Shown here: in pieces, positions 35,417 to 45,545 of the stretch
How positions within the stretch are numbered: the stretch's first letter is position 1
Layout: every line of letters starts with the position of its first letter
Assembly: GCA_015065845.1 (NCBI GenBank)
Contig: SVPQ01000001.1
Coordinates: 1-64,000 of the forward strand
Length of the DNA: 64,000 nt
Direction of reading: 5' to 3'
Source: Oscillospiraceae bacterium
GTDB lineage: Bacteria; Bacillota; Clostridia; Oscillospirales; Acutalibacteraceae
The notes under the pieces: model-generated
What the model was told of the DNA's origin: nothing
Database searches by the model: none
The model's input: the letters and a program-made list of their open reading frames with translations, nothing else
Program-made: the position numbers and the translations under genes

Positions 35417-36277
35417 TTATTTTCTACCCTTTTTTCCGCCTTCATCTTCTGATGAACTGCCGTCTCCCGGATTAAACTTCTTTTGTTTATATTCCGGTAA
35501 CATATGTACAAGTCGTTCTTGAACAAGCTTCGGATTTTCACCAGCCTGAATAGCCTGTACACCCTCTGCTATGATTGACATACAAAGATATTCTTCTTCG
35601 TGACGAACTCTTAATTTATTTGAAATAGGTAAGAAAAATGCATTCGCTAAAAGTGAGCCATAAAAGGTTGTAACAAGTGCAACCGCCATATTAGGACCTA
35701 ATGTTTCAATATCGCTCATATTCTGAAGCATATTTATAAGACCTATGAGTGTTCCTATCATACCGAACGCAGGACCGAGTTCTGCACCTTTGTCATAAAA
35801 TGCCCTGTCAGCTGAGTGACGGTCATCAAGGTTTGCAAGCCAGCAATCCATTTGTTCTTTAACTTTTTCCTGGTCAACCGAGTCAACTACCATCTGAAAA
35901 CTATTTTTCATAAAGGCATCGGTCATTTCGTTTGTATCTTCTTCAAGTGCTAAAAGACCATTTGCTCTCGCTTTTTTAGCACATTCAACTATTTTAGCTA
36001 TATAAACTTCTGGGTTATATACTTTCGGAGAAAAGATTATTCCTAAATGCTTTGGTATTTTTGCAAATTGTGTAGGTGGAAAGCTGAACATTAAACATGC
36101 AAAAACACCGCCGATAACAATGAGAATACTTGGTGGGTCAATAAAGTGTTTCATTGTTGCAAAAGTAAACTCATAACCACCTGTTTCCAGATTTTTATTA
36201 CAGATAATACCAAACACAACCATACCAAAAGCAAGTATAAGTCCGATTATTGACATTATATCGATTTTACGTTTCAT
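35417..36277 (-). CDS. motA: Flagellar motor protein MotA
   Basis: DPPSILIVIGGVFACLMFSFP..AFGMIGTLIGLINMLQNM..ALVTTFYGSLLANAFFLP. Confidence 0.95.
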   Translation of the reverse strand: MKRKIDIMSIIGLILAFGMVVFGIICNKNLETGGYEFTFATMKHFIDPPSILIVIGGVFACLMFSFPPTQFAKIPKHLGIIFSPKVYNPEVYIAKIVECAKKARANGLLALEEDTNEMTDAFMKNSFQMVVDSVDQEKVKEQMDCWLANLDDRHSADRAFYDKGAELGPAFGMIGTLIGLINMLQNMSDIETLGPNMAVALVTTFYGSLLANAFFLPISNKLRVRHEEEYLCMSIIAEGVQAIQAGENPKLVQERLVHMLPEYKQKKFNPGDGSSSEDEGGKKGRK

Positions 36278-36337
36278 AAAGCCTGATACGCCCCTTTTAC
36301 CCTTTTAATTTATTATCCTATTTTTTATAATCAGTTT

Positions 36338-36562
36338 TTATAAATCGCCGATATTAGGAATTACTTTTGCTGATGAACCACCTGAAATAGCACGATACTC
36401 GTATATTTTACGTGTTACTTCTTCCATTGGTTCTTTAACAATAATAATGTTTTTTGTAACTAATCTTACTGTTGTATCCGGAGTTTCTTCGATTGTTTCA
36501 ATCAAATCCGGATTCAATGCAAACGGAACATTGTTTAACTTGGTTAAAATAATCATAGTCAT
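36338..36562 (-). CDS. flbD: FlbD-family flagellar protein
   Basis: IILTKLNNVPFALNPDLIETIEETPDTTVRLVTKNIIIVKEPMEEVTRKI. Confidence 0.93.
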   Translation of the reverse strand: MTMIILTKLNNVPFALNPDLIETIEETPDTTVRLVTKNIIIVKEPMEEVTRKIYEYRAISGGSSAKVIPNIGDL

Positions 36563-36617
36563 TTCCCCACGAATTTAAATTGGTTGTTAGTCTTACATTC
36601 GTATAAAATATATCTTA

Positions 36618-36662
36618 ATACCGGCGACAACCTCACAACAACCAAAGAGGTTGTCGCGGTAT
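36618..36662 (-). other. Long stem-loop between flgE and flbD
   Basis: ATACCGgCGACAACCTC..12 nt..GAGGTTGTCGCGGTAT, no U-tract following. Confidence 0.7.
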
Positions 36663-36666
36663 TATT

Positions 36667-36800
36667 TAAAAGATTTATGGTATATAGGTTTATAAGTTGA
36701 GTAATCAACTTTTTAATGCATCCCGATACATTCTGAATAACATACCAAAATGCATTTTCTTAAGATTTATGGTATATATTCAAAAGATTTATGGTATGTA
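36667..36800. repeat. Three direct repeats of AAGATTTATGGTAT(A/G)TA
   Basis: Copies at about 36669-36686, 36762-36778 and 36784-36800. Confidence 0.8.
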
Positions 36801-36842
36801 GTTAAAACAAATATTGGGTAAACGCTTCAACTAACTACCAAA

Positions 36843-39242
36843 TTATCTCTTAAGATTAATGAGTTCTTCTAACATTGAGTCTGAAACTGTGATTATACGA
36901 GAGTTTGCCTGGAAACCTCTTTGTGTAGTAATCATATCTGCAAATTCAGCAGAAAGGTCAACGTTAGACATCTCAAGAGCACTTGTAACGAGAGAACCTG
37001 TACCATCTGAGCCTGGGTCGCAAAGACTTGGTTCACCTGAGTTTGCTGTTGCTGCAAAGTAGTTTGTACCTTGTAATAAAAGACCTGCAGGGTTTGCAAA
37101 GCTTGCAAGAGAAATTCTACCTGCTACAACATTACCGAGTTCACCGTGAGAAACAGTGATTGTACCGTCACCAGCGATTGCGATACTGTTGATTTCGTCA
37201 AGAGTAACAACACCACCATCTGTACCACCAGCAAGTGTGAATGGTTTAGATGAAAGACCCATTTCTCTTGAAGCAACTGATGGAGTGATTTCAATTGTAT
37301 CGTTACCATTAAGTGCCTGAACTGAATCACCTGTTGCAGGGTCGCGTGGTGGGTTCTGTTGACTTCTGAAGTAATCATTCATACCTTCAAAGCCTGGGTT
37401 TGTAACCTGAATGTAGTCACCCTCAGGACCTTTGAGAAGTAATGAAGAAGCGATTGTACCTTCTGATATTGTTGTGGTATATTCTGTACCTTCAATATCA
37501 AGAGTTACTGTCCAGTATGAGTTACCATCATCAACGCCTTCAACATAAGAAGCGGTGAATTTGTCAGGAGTAACTGTACCTTTACCTGTAAAGTCAGTAC
37601 TTGTCTGCATAAATAACATACCGCCACCGAAGAAACCATCTTCAACAGCACCTGTCATCTGACCTGTTGTAACAGAGAAGTCGGTACCTGCAATTTCAGC
37701 ACCTGTAAGTGGCTCTGTTATTGCTTCTTTTGAAGCAACTGATGCATAAGAGTGTAAATCAATACTGTTAGTAAGTAAATCATTAAGTGCAGTGTGGAAG
37801 TTTGCACTGTTTATATCTAAACCATAGTTCTCAGCCATTGTTGTGAGAGCTGGTATAGAAAGCGTAATTGAACCATCAGCTTCGTTATCTGTTTTAAGAG
37901 TAATTTCCTGACCAGGAACTGCTGGATTTTCAGCTGTATAAGTGATACCAGCGATTGTAACTGAAAGGTCAAATGTATGTGTAGTAGCATCAAGATTTGA
38001 AATAGCGAAATCCATAGCACTTGAGCTTGGGAATTTTTCACTCACTTTTGAAATCTGTGCACCACCAAGGAAATACTCAGGAGCAGAAACTGTACCTGTT
38101 GTTGGTTGTAAAGCAGCTCTTTCTAAATCAGATTGTGTGAATTTCTGACCTAATTTAGTGTTAACTACAATAGAACCGCCACCTGCTGATTCTAAAGTAA
38201 TAGGATAAATAGAAGTACCTGTTACTTTACCGGTATAATTAATACCGTTTACTGCAGCAGTAATTGTGAATTCTGCAGGATTTGTATTTGCAACCGGTGT
38301 AGTTGTAAATGTAATCTGTGAACCATCTGCAATAACCTGTGTTGTTTCTTCAGGGTCAAATTTTGTAACTGTTAATTTGCCCTCGAAAGCATCTGCAGGT
38401 AATGTAATTTCTGATGGACTTGCAACTGCAACACCTTTGAAAGTACCTTCAGTAGCTTCTGTACCGAACATATTTCTTGTAGCGGTAAGAGTGAAGACAC
38501 CTGCTGCGTGTTGGTTACCACCGTTAGCTTCTGTAATAGCGTCATTTATAGCGGTGTTGAGTTCATTCATAGAATTGAACTTATGATAAGCATTAAGTTC
38601 AACTGAAATAGCACCGGTAGATGAAATAACTGCTTTTGCAGGAAGACCATCCGGAAGACCTTCACTTGAAGATATTGAAATTGCTATATTACCAAATTTA
38701 TTTGGGTTAGAAGCGGTAATAGTGTAATCAATACCATTGATTGATTCTGTAACTGTAGATTTCTTAGGGTTTACAGTACCGATATTACTGAGACAGATTT
38801 TTTGTGTATCTGCAGTACCAGTAGCTGTTGTACCAAGAACGAAGTTACCGTTGATATCTGTTAAGTAACCATTAGCATCGTAGTCAAGCATACCAGCTTT
38901 TGTATAGAAAATGTTACCTGAAGGGTCCATAACCTGAAGGAAGCCTTCACCTGTGATAGCAACGTCCATACCGTAGCCTGTTGTCTGCATACTTGATTGT
39001 GACATCTGAGTCTGAATACCTGCAAGTTGTGAACCATAACCTACTGCTGATGGGTTTTTACCACCCTGGCTGGCAGTACCTGCAGAAGCATTTCTGAGTG
39101 CCTGATAATAAAGGTCACTGAATACGGCACGTTGTGATTTGTAACCGTATGTGTTAACGTTAGCGATGTTGTTACCGATAACGTCCATTTTTGTTTGGTG
39201 GGTTTTTAAACCTGCCACACCTGAAAACAAAGCTCTATTCAT
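36843..39242 (-). CDS. flgE: Flagellar hook protein FlgE (large, 799 aa)
   Basis: MNRALFSGVAGLKTHQTKMDVIGNNIANVNTYGYKSQRAVF..ALEMSNVDLSAEFADMITTQRGFQANSRIITVSDSMLEELINLKR. Confidence 0.95.
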   Translation of the reverse strand: MNRALFSGVAGLKTHQTKMDVIGNNIANVNTYGYKSQRAVFSDLYYQALRNASAGTASQGGKNPSAVGYGSQLAGIQTQMSQSSMQTTGYGMDVAITGEGFLQVMDPSGNIFYTKAGMLDYDANGYLTDINGNFVLGTTATGTADTQKICLSNIGTVNPKKSTVTESINGIDYTITASNPNKFGNIAISISSSEGLPDGLPAKAVISSTGAISVELNAYHKFNSMNELNTAINDAITEANGGNQHAAGVFTLTATRNMFGTEATEGTFKGVAVASPSEITLPADAFEGKLTVTKFDPEETTQVIADGSQITFTTTPVANTNPAEFTITAAVNGINYTGKVTGTSIYPITLESAGGGSIVVNTKLGQKFTQSDLERAALQPTTGTVSAPEYFLGGAQISKVSEKFPSSSAMDFAISNLDATTHTFDLSVTIAGITYTAENPAVPGQEITLKTDNEADGSITLSIPALTTMAENYGLDINSANFHTALNDLLTNSIDLHSYASVASKEAITEPLTGAEIAGTDFSVTTGQMTGAVEDGFFGGGMLFMQTSTDFTGKGTVTPDKFTASYVEGVDDGNSYWTVTLDIEGTEYTTTISEGTIASSLLLKGPEGDYIQVTNPGFEGMNDYFRSQQNPPRDPATGDSVQALNGNDTIEITPSVASREMGLSSKPFTLAGGTDGGVVTLDEINSIAIAGDGTITVSHGELGNVVAGRISLASFANPAGLLLQGTNYFAATANSGEPSLCDPGSDGTGSLVTSALEMSNVDLSAEFADMITTQRGFQANSRIITVSDSMLEELINLKR

Positions 39243-39254
39243 ATTTATTTCTCC

Positions 39255-39400
39255 TTATGCGAAGCCGTCGCATAAGTAACCTATTGGCATAAAAAGGGTA
39301 AAAGCAACTACCCGAACAGAGTTCGGTTTTTCTTACCCTAAACGAAGTGGTATCTATCAATCGGTCAAGATACCGTAAGCCTCCTCCAAAGGTCCGGCTT
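39255..39400 (-). other. Structured 5' leader of flgE (four stem-loops)
   Basis: AAGCC/GGCTT 39377-39400; GGTATCT/AGATACC 39349-39374; GGGTAA..TTACCC 39296-39338 with inner CCGAA/TTCGG; TTATGCGA/TCGCATAA 39255-39275 next to the RBS. Confidence 0.6.
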
Positions 39401-39416
39401 AAAACTATGTAATAAG

Positions 39417-39821
39417 TTACACAATAACAGCTCCGTTAATATTTGTAAATACATTGCCTTGAATTGAATTGTTGTTTACTGTTGTGATAACTGTGTTATT
39501 TTTAACACTTACCACAAACGCTTTTTCACCAACAAGAATCAGAGTGTCGTCAAGGTTCTTCTCGCTCGCAAGTCGCACACCTTCATTTAATCTATTAAGC
39601 TCATCGTCCGTAATATCCATATTATGGTCAACCGCTCTTTTAATAGCATGATTTGAAAAATTCACTTCACTGTTTTTTTCTATTGTATTTTTTAATACAT
39701 CAGCGAAAGAAACAGAAGGTTCATTTGTTTGTGTGCTCGTTGAAGGCGGATACAATCCCTGACCCGCACCCGGAGTACCTGTTACGATAGGCGAAAAGTG
39801 TTTAAAACGAATATCCTCCAT
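39417..39821 (-). CDS. Flagellar operon protein (TIGR02530-like)
   Basis: FSNHAIKRAVDHNMDITDDELNRLNEGVRLASEKNLDDTLILVGEKAFVVSVKNNTVITTV, located between flgD and flgE. Confidence 0.85.
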   Translation of the reverse strand: MEDIRFKHFSPIVTGTPGAGQGLYPPSTSTQTNEPSVSFADVLKNTIEKNSEVNFSNHAIKRAVDHNMDITDDELNRLNEGVRLASEKNLDDTLILVGEKAFVVSVKNNTVITTVNNNSIQGNVFTNINGAVIV

Positions 39822-39860
39822 GATATACTCACCTTTCTATATTTTATTGTTTAACTCTGT

Positions 39861-40613
39861 TTATGCTGTTTTAGTCTGTACTTTGATTGGTTTGTAGCAA
39901 TATTTATTACCACTCTTATCTTCTACAACAACATTGAAGAAGTAATCTGTACCAGATTCTAACTTTGTAATAACTTGTTCAAAATAGTCACTACTTATAG
40001 AAGAACCACCAAGTGTACCATTTTTAAGAATTTCATCTACTGTTGTAAATGCAGAATCTTTTGAGTAATAAACATTGTACTTAAGTCCCGCAGCGGCTAT
40101 ATCATCCTCTGTAGGAACTTCCCATTTAAGTCTGACTGAGTTTTCAGTAACATCTGAAGATGTAATACCATACTTAGTTGGGTCAATTGTAGCAGATGAA
40201 TCAGAATCTTGCACCGACATAATCTGTGAAAGTGTATATCTTTTACTGCCGATATAGAAAACATATTCATTGTCTACTAAGGAAACCTTGTCGATTTTAC
40301 CAGTTGTAGTATCAAGTTCACCACTTACTGTGTAACGAGAAGCTGTAACTGTTTTACCAACTAATGACATTGCGTAACTTGTTCTTGAATATGAAAGCAT
40401 TTCTTGCATTGCCTGCATATTTGAGAACTGAGTCATCTGGTTTACCATCTGACTTGTGTCTGCGGTGTTATTCATATCCTGATTAGTAAGCTCTGTAATC
40501 ATAAGCTTTAAAAAATCTTCCTGAGTAAGAGTAGAGTTATCTTTCTTATCAGTAAACACTGCATTGTAAGTCTGGCTACTACCTAAAACTCTGTCTGTTG
40601 TGTAATCGCCCAT
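39861..40613 (-). CDS. flgD: Flagellar hook assembly protein FlgD (hook capping), with an Fn3-like C-terminal domain
   Basis: LTQEDFLKLMITELTNQDMNNTADTSQMVNQMTQFSNMQAMQEM; C-terminal SSDVTENSVRLKWEVPTEDDIAAAGLKYNVYY. Confidence 0.9.
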   Translation of the reverse strand: MGDYTTDRVLGSSQTYNAVFTDKKDNSTLTQEDFLKLMITELTNQDMNNTADTSQMVNQMTQFSNMQAMQEMLSYSRTSYAMSLVGKTVTASRYTVSGELDTTTGKIDKVSLVDNEYVFYIGSKRYTLSQIMSVQDSDSSATIDPTKYGITSSDVTENSVRLKWEVPTEDDIAAAGLKYNVYYSKDSAFTTVDEILKNGTLGGSSISSDYFEQVITKLESGTDYFFNVVVEDKSGNKYCYKPIKVQTKTA

Positions 40614-40631
40614 TTAATTTCCTCCTTTCAC

Positions 40632-41969
40632 TTATACATAAGTGTCTAATCCGTCAACAGCCGACTTAATTCTACCTGCATAATCACTGGTAACCGTTTC
40701 CGCACCATAAACTGAATGTGTTGCTGCGTAATAAGGTTTATTATCCTGCTGTTGCTGATTCTGGAATGCTCGTTGCCTGTCTGAGAATTGCTGATTTGTC
40801 ATATTAAACTGTGCATTATTCTCCTGAATTTCTTCAGGTGCAGAAACTGTTACTTCTCTTACCTCAATATTCATTGAGCCAACAGATTCACGAAGCGCTA
40901 CAATATCACCATTTAACATTCTCGCAGTTTTCTCACTCGCTGCAGTAATATCCAAAACCATTTTACCATTTTCTTCAATAAGTTTTAATGTTAATTCTCC
41001 TAATTCCTCAGGATTTAACTTAACAGTAAATTCACTTTTTTCAAGATTTATATTTGCCTTGACACCATCAGTGATTTGTTCCGCAATATTAAATTTATTG
41101 AACAACGGATTACTGAGAGTTTCCGCCTTAGGTAATTCGATTTGAGTCTGAACTGCATCTGAACTCGCATTTGCCATTGCAATTTCGCTTAACTGAGCAG
41201 TGAAATCATTAGTTTCATTAGTGTTGCTATTATCATCATTAAGTTGCCCTAAAGCACTTAAATCAGCTTTAACAACTCTTTGAGAAACCATATTTGGTAC
41301 AGTAACACCCATTGGTTGAATTAATTGTGTGTCAGAAGTTTTTTCGAAAGTTACTGAAGTAATTGGCATTTCGTTTGTTGTATTTAATACTTTTGATTCA
41401 GTATTTTCAGTTTTAGTAACTTCTGCAGTCTGCATTGTGCCTGTTACAACCGGTTTTTTGGTAGTTTCAGTCGCTTCGAGTTTAGAATTTATGTAATTCC
41501 TTACTGCTTCTGTCTGGGCATCAATATAATTGTATGCATTGTTACCCATAGTATAAAGCGTATCTGCTGCATCTTCATCCATTCCCATAGCTTCAAAGAA
41601 ATTATTTTCCTGAAGTTTAGAAATAAGATTCGGAATTTCTACTTTGTCGATACTCTCAATTCCTGTAACATTCTTAAAAAGAGAAAGAATATCATCGGAG
41701 AGATTACCGCTACCTGACTGTAAAAGTCCACCAAGCATACTCAACAATGAAGCATCATCTGTAGCAACTTCTTCATCGCTCTCTTCATTACCACCGAAAA
41801 GGATTTCGGGTAAACTTACATTTGATTCACCATCGGTAATATTACCTATCATGGCATCAATCATCTGCATAAACCCATCAGCATTTCCTGACTCTTCTGT
41901 AAGAACACCTTTACCACCTGAACGGGATAATCGCATTTGCTTAATTGCTTGTAAAGTCACCTGTTCCAC
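40632..41969 (-). CDS. fliK: Flagellar hook-length control protein FliK
   Basis: C-terminal SEFTVKLNPEELGELTLKLIEENGKMVLDITAASEKTARMLNGDIVALRESVGSMNIEVREVTV. Confidence 0.9.
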   Translation of the reverse strand: MEQVTLQAIKQMRLSRSGGKGVLTEESGNADGFMQMIDAMIGNITDGESNVSLPEILFGGNEESDEEVATDDASLLSMLGGLLQSGSGNLSDDILSLFKNVTGIESIDKVEIPNLISKLQENNFFEAMGMDEDAADTLYTMGNNAYNYIDAQTEAVRNYINSKLEATETTKKPVVTGTMQTAEVTKTENTESKVLNTTNEMPITSVTFEKTSDTQLIQPMGVTVPNMVSQRVVKADLSALGQLNDDNSNTNETNDFTAQLSEIAMANASSDAVQTQIELPKAETLSNPLFNKFNIAEQITDGVKANINLEKSEFTVKLNPEELGELTLKLIEENGKMVLDITAASEKTARMLNGDIVALRESVGSMNIEVREVTVSAPEEIQENNAQFNMTNQQFSDRQRAFQNQQQQDNKPYYAATHSVYGAETVTSDYAGRIKSAVDGLDTYV

Positions 41970-42014
41970 TTTGTCACCTCCTTAAGAAATAATTATATAA
42001 TATAGTACTTAAAG

Positions 42015-42464
42015 TCAGGACAGGCTTTCTTCTTCGGTAGATTTTTTTGCTACCATTTCAAGAATTTCTTCCTGTAATTCCTTTGCTTCAAGATACTTAT
42101 ATTCCTCTAATTGCTTCTCTTCGAGTTTATCAAGTCCTGAAACTTCTTGCGAAGCAGCAACAACAACTTTAATCTGTGCTTCAATTCTTGCTTCGGCACG
42201 CCTTAACTCTTCATACAAGTTGTTAAGTTGTAATCTGGTATTTTCTGAATGAAACTTATAAAGCATAAGGTCACTCGCCATTAAACCATTTTTACTTTCT
42301 TTAAACTCTTGTTCGCGGGCTTTACGATGATTTTCGAGATTTTCAATATCTGTTTCAATCTTCGCTTTTTCCGCCTGAAGTTGTCTTAAAGTTGTTTTTT
42401 CTTTTTCAAGAACCTGCTCTTTATAACTGCGCATTTTCGCTAATGAAAATTGAAAAGATTTCAT
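42015..42464 (-). CDS. fliJ: Flagellar export protein FliJ
   Basis: MKSFQFSLAKMRSYKEQVLEKEKTTLRQLQAEK.., coiled coil downstream of fliI. Confidence 0.85.
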   Translation of the reverse strand: MKSFQFSLAKMRSYKEQVLEKEKTTLRQLQAEKAKIETDIENLENHRKAREQEFKESKNGLMASDLMLYKFHSENTRLQLNNLYEELRRAEARIEAQIKVVVAASQEVSGLDKLEEKQLEEYKYLEAKELQEEILEMVAKKSTEEESLS

Positions 42465-42476
42465 CTACATTACCTT

Positions 42477-43799
42477 TTACTTTACTGCAAGTTGGAGAAG
42501 GTTTAGTGTATCTTCGAATCTGCAGGGTTCTTCAACCCTTTGTTGCAGAAATTCGTTGATTTTGGGCATATGACTTATTGCTCTGTCAAGTTCAGGGTTA
42601 TTGCCCTGTTTGTAAGCACCAATTGAAATAAGGTCTTCATTTTCTTTGTAAATGGACATCATATTTCTTAATTTACCCGCCGCCTCTTTCTGTTCAGGAG
42701 AAGCAATACCACTCATAAGACGGCTTAAACTACTCAGAACATCAATTGCAGGGTAATGGTTTCTTGATGCAATTTTTCTTGACAAAACTATATGACCATC
42801 AATGATACTTCTTACGGTATCAGAGATTGGTTCGTTTGTATCATCACCTTCTGAAAGAACGGTGTAAATACCTGTAATAGAACCGGTTTTAAAGTTACCG
42901 GACCTTTCGAGTAACTTTGGTAAAGCGGAATAAATTGAAGGAGTGTAACCCCTTGCTACCGGTGCTTCACCTGTACTCAGACCGATTTCACGCTGCGCCA
43001 TTGCAAAACGGGTTAAAGAGTCCATCATAAGAAGTACATCTTTACCTTGTCTCTGGAAATACTCCGCAATAGCGGTTGCAGTTTGTGCACATTTAAAACG
43101 CATAAGTGCGGGTTGGTCAGATGTTGCAACAACTAAGACTGAACGTTTCTGCCCTTCCGGACCTAAATCGCGTTCAATAAATTCTACAACTTCTCTGCCA
43201 CGCTCACCTACGAGTGCAATAACGTTTACATCGGCTTTAACATTTCTGGCAATCATACCCATAAGAGTACTTTTACCGACACCGCTACCTGCAAAAATCC
43301 CCATACGCTGTCCTTTACCAATGGTAAGAAGACCATCTATGCACTTGACACCTAACTCAATTACTTCATTGATTGGTGGTCGTGCCATTGGGTTTTCAGG
43401 TGCGCCACCTATAGAAATGGATGTTCCTTCTGTAATCTCTTCTTTATTATCAATTGGTTTACCGAGAGCATCTACTGCTCTGCCTATAAGCTGGTCGCTT
43501 GCAAGAACGGTAAGTTTTTTACCTGTATTTATAACCTTGCAACCATAACCGATACCGTCAACCTCTTGATATGGCATTAAAAATGCTGTACTTTCAGAAA
43601 TACCGACTACTTCGGAGAGAACTACCTGTTCATCACCTGGAAGGAAAATTTTGCAAATATCGCCAATACTACAAGTTAAGCCTGTTGCTTCAACGGTCAT
43701 ACCGATTATTTTGTTAATTCTGCCTTCACGAGTAAGTGTATCAGTATTCTTTAACACTCTTTCGTATTTAGCTAAATCAATATTTCCGTTACTTAACAC
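42477..43799 (-). CDS. fliI: Flagellum-specific ATPase FliI
   Basis: KGQRMGIFAGSGVGKSTLMGMIARN..ERGREVVEFIERDLG..KDVLLMMDSLTRFAMAQREIGL. Confidence 0.97.
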   Translation of the reverse strand: MLSNGNIDLAKYERVLKNTDTLTREGRINKIIGMTVEATGLTCSIGDICKIFLPGDEQVVLSEVVGISESTAFLMPYQEVDGIGYGCKVINTGKKLTVLASDQLIGRAVDALGKPIDNKEEITEGTSISIGGAPENPMARPPINEVIELGVKCIDGLLTIGKGQRMGIFAGSGVGKSTLMGMIARNVKADVNVIALVGERGREVVEFIERDLGPEGQKRSVLVVATSDQPALMRFKCAQTATAIAEYFQRQGKDVLLMMDSLTRFAMAQREIGLSTGEAPVARGYTPSIYSALPKLLERSGNFKTGSITGIYTVLSEGDDTNEPISDTVRSIIDGHIVLSRKIASRNHYPAIDVLSSLSRLMSGIASPEQKEAAGKLRNMMSIYKENEDLISIGAYKQGNNPELDRAISHMPKINEFLQQRVEEPCRFEDTLNLLQLAVK

Positions 43800-43801
43800 T
43801 C

Positions 43802-44536
43802 TTAAACCTCCATCTCTGCCTCTCTGAAAGCAAGGCGAAGATTATCTGCCTGAACAGATATAGTAGCGACAACTGCACCTGTTTCAGTACTCACCACACA
43901 AGTGTCATCTGCACAAGCGATTGGTTTTACTTCTGCTACACCACGATATTCAGGTTTAGAAAGTTCAACCTTTGCAGCTTCTACAAGACCTGCTAATGAA
44001 TCTGAAACTTCAAGTGTGAGCCAATTTGTACCTTTACATTCGCTTACTGTTTTTGTAACAAGCTCCTGTAAATACAAATCGTCTTCACTTATTTTCTTGC
44101 AGACTAATTTTTCTGCAATATCTATGGCAAAAAACTTCAATTTCTTTTCGTAATCATTAAGATAAGCTTTCTGAAGTTCTTCCATCTCGTTAATTTTTTG
44201 AGAAATACTGTCAATGCTTTGTTGTAACTCTGCTTTTTTGCTTTGTAAAGCATCAGAATACGCTTTGATTTCAACTTCTAAAGCAATAGCATTGAGTTCA
44301 TCTCTGTAAAATTCTGCTAATTCTTCGCGTGTCGGGTAAACAAGTTTTTCCTGTGGTTCTTCAGGTTGTTCCTCAATAACCTCGAAATTTGCGGGAGTGA
44401 ACTCCATAAAAGCCTCTTCCGGCGGAAGTTCTTCTTGTTCTTCAATAGTTACCCTTGGTAACTCAAAATCAACATCGGGAATTTTTACAGAATCTGAGGT
44501 AGCTGAATAATTGTAAGTTCTGAAAATATCACTCAA
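43802..44536 (-). CDS. fliH: Flagellar assembly protein FliH
   Basis: Coiled coil plus C-terminal LTLEVSDSLAGLVEA; lies between fliG and fliI. Confidence 0.88.
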   Translation of the reverse strand: MSDIFRTYNYSATSDSVKIPDVDFELPRVTIEEQEELPPEEAFMEFTPANFEVIEEQPEEPQEKLVYPTREELAEFYRDELNAIALEVEIKAYSDALQSKKAELQQSIDSISQKINEMEELQKAYLNDYEKKLKFFAIDIAEKLVCKKISEDDLYLQELVTKTVSECKGTNWLTLEVSDSLAGLVEAAKVELSKPEYRGVAEVKPIACADDTCVVSTETGAVVATISVQADNLRLAFREAEMEV

Positions 44537-45545
44537 TTATTGCATCCTCCCCACCGTGAGAAATTGTAATTTCTCCGGATTCTTCCAATGTACGGATAAT
44601 ATCAACAACTTTCTGTTGAGCCTTTTCAACATCACGCATACGAACATTTCTGAGGTATTCAAGGTCAGAAAGAATGTTTTCTTTAGCACGGGCAGAGATA
44701 TTTGAAAGCAATACTTCTTTGATTTCTTCGGTAGAACCTTTGATAGCAATTGCAAGGTCCTGATAATCGACATCGCGAAGAACTCTCTGAATAGTGAATG
44801 GATCGAGATGAACAATATCTTCGAAAACGAACATAAGCTTTTTGATGCTGTCTGTAAGTTCAGGGTCAGTAGCACCAAGTTCATCAAAGATGCGCTTTTC
44901 AGTAGCTCTGTCTGTGTGGTTCATAATATCAGCAACATGGTTAACACCACCGATTTCTGTCATATCAACAGAAACAACGGAAGAGAATCTTCTCTCAAGA
45001 ATTGTTTCAACTGTATTTACAATACTTGGTGAAACACTGTCGAGAGTTGCAATTCTTTTAATAACACTGAGTTGCGTATTTGGTGGAAGTTCCGAAATAA
45101 TTTTTGATGCTTCTTCAGGTGGTGCGTATGAAAGAATAAACGCAATAGCCTGTGGGTGTTCGCCCTGTAACATCATTAAAAGGTTTCTTGACTTTGCTTT
45201 TCTCAAGAATTCAAATGCTCTTGTCTGCATAGCACCTGCAACTCTGTCCATATAAGACTGGGCAAGTTCGGGTCCGAAAGCCTTTTCAAGAATATCTTTT
45301 GCATATAAAACACCGCCCTCAGAAATAATTTTCTGAGTTGTGCAGAGGCCATAGAAATCATCTATAACCTCTTGCAAGTCTGATGGTGTGAGTTTTTCAA
45401 GTTTCGCAACTTCAACTGAGAGTCTTTCAATTTCATCTTCAGTCAAGTATTTGTAAACAGATGCCGCTTCATCTGCACCGAGAGCAACGATAACAGCAGC
45501 AGCTCTGCCTATTGGAGAAAGTCCTTTAGTCGCATTTCTTGCCAT
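44529..45545 (-). CDS. fliG: Flagellar motor switch protein FliG
   Basis: GRAAAVIVALGADEAASVYKYLTEDEIERLSVEVAKL..MFVFEDIVHLDPFTIQRVLRDVDYQDLAIAIKGS. Confidence 0.97.
   Translation of the reverse strand: MARNATKGLSPIGRAAAVIVALGADEAASVYKYLTEDEIERLSVEVAKLEKLTPSDLQEVIDDFYGLCTTQKIISEGGVLYAKDILEKAFGPELAQSYMDRVAGAMQTRAFEFLRKAKSRNLLMMLQGEHPQAIAFILSYAPPEEASKIISELPPNTQLSVIKRIATLDSVSPSIVNTVETILERRFSSVVSVDMTEIGGVNHVADIMNHTDRATEKRIFDELGATDPELTDSIKKLMFVFEDIVHLDPFTIQRVLRDVDYQDLAIAIKGSTEEIKEVLLSNISARAKENILSDLEYLRNVRMRDVEKAQQKVVDIIRTLEESGEITISHGGEDAIIE

Noticed and set aside
36618-36662. Intrinsic terminator inside the flagellar operon
   Set aside because: No U-tract after the stem on the coding strand (TAAGATATATTT); classed as a stem-loop of unknown role.
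39255-39400. c-di-GMP riboswitch
   Set aside because: Lacks the recognisable GEMM-I conserved blocks or the class II motif by eye; left as an unassigned structured leader.
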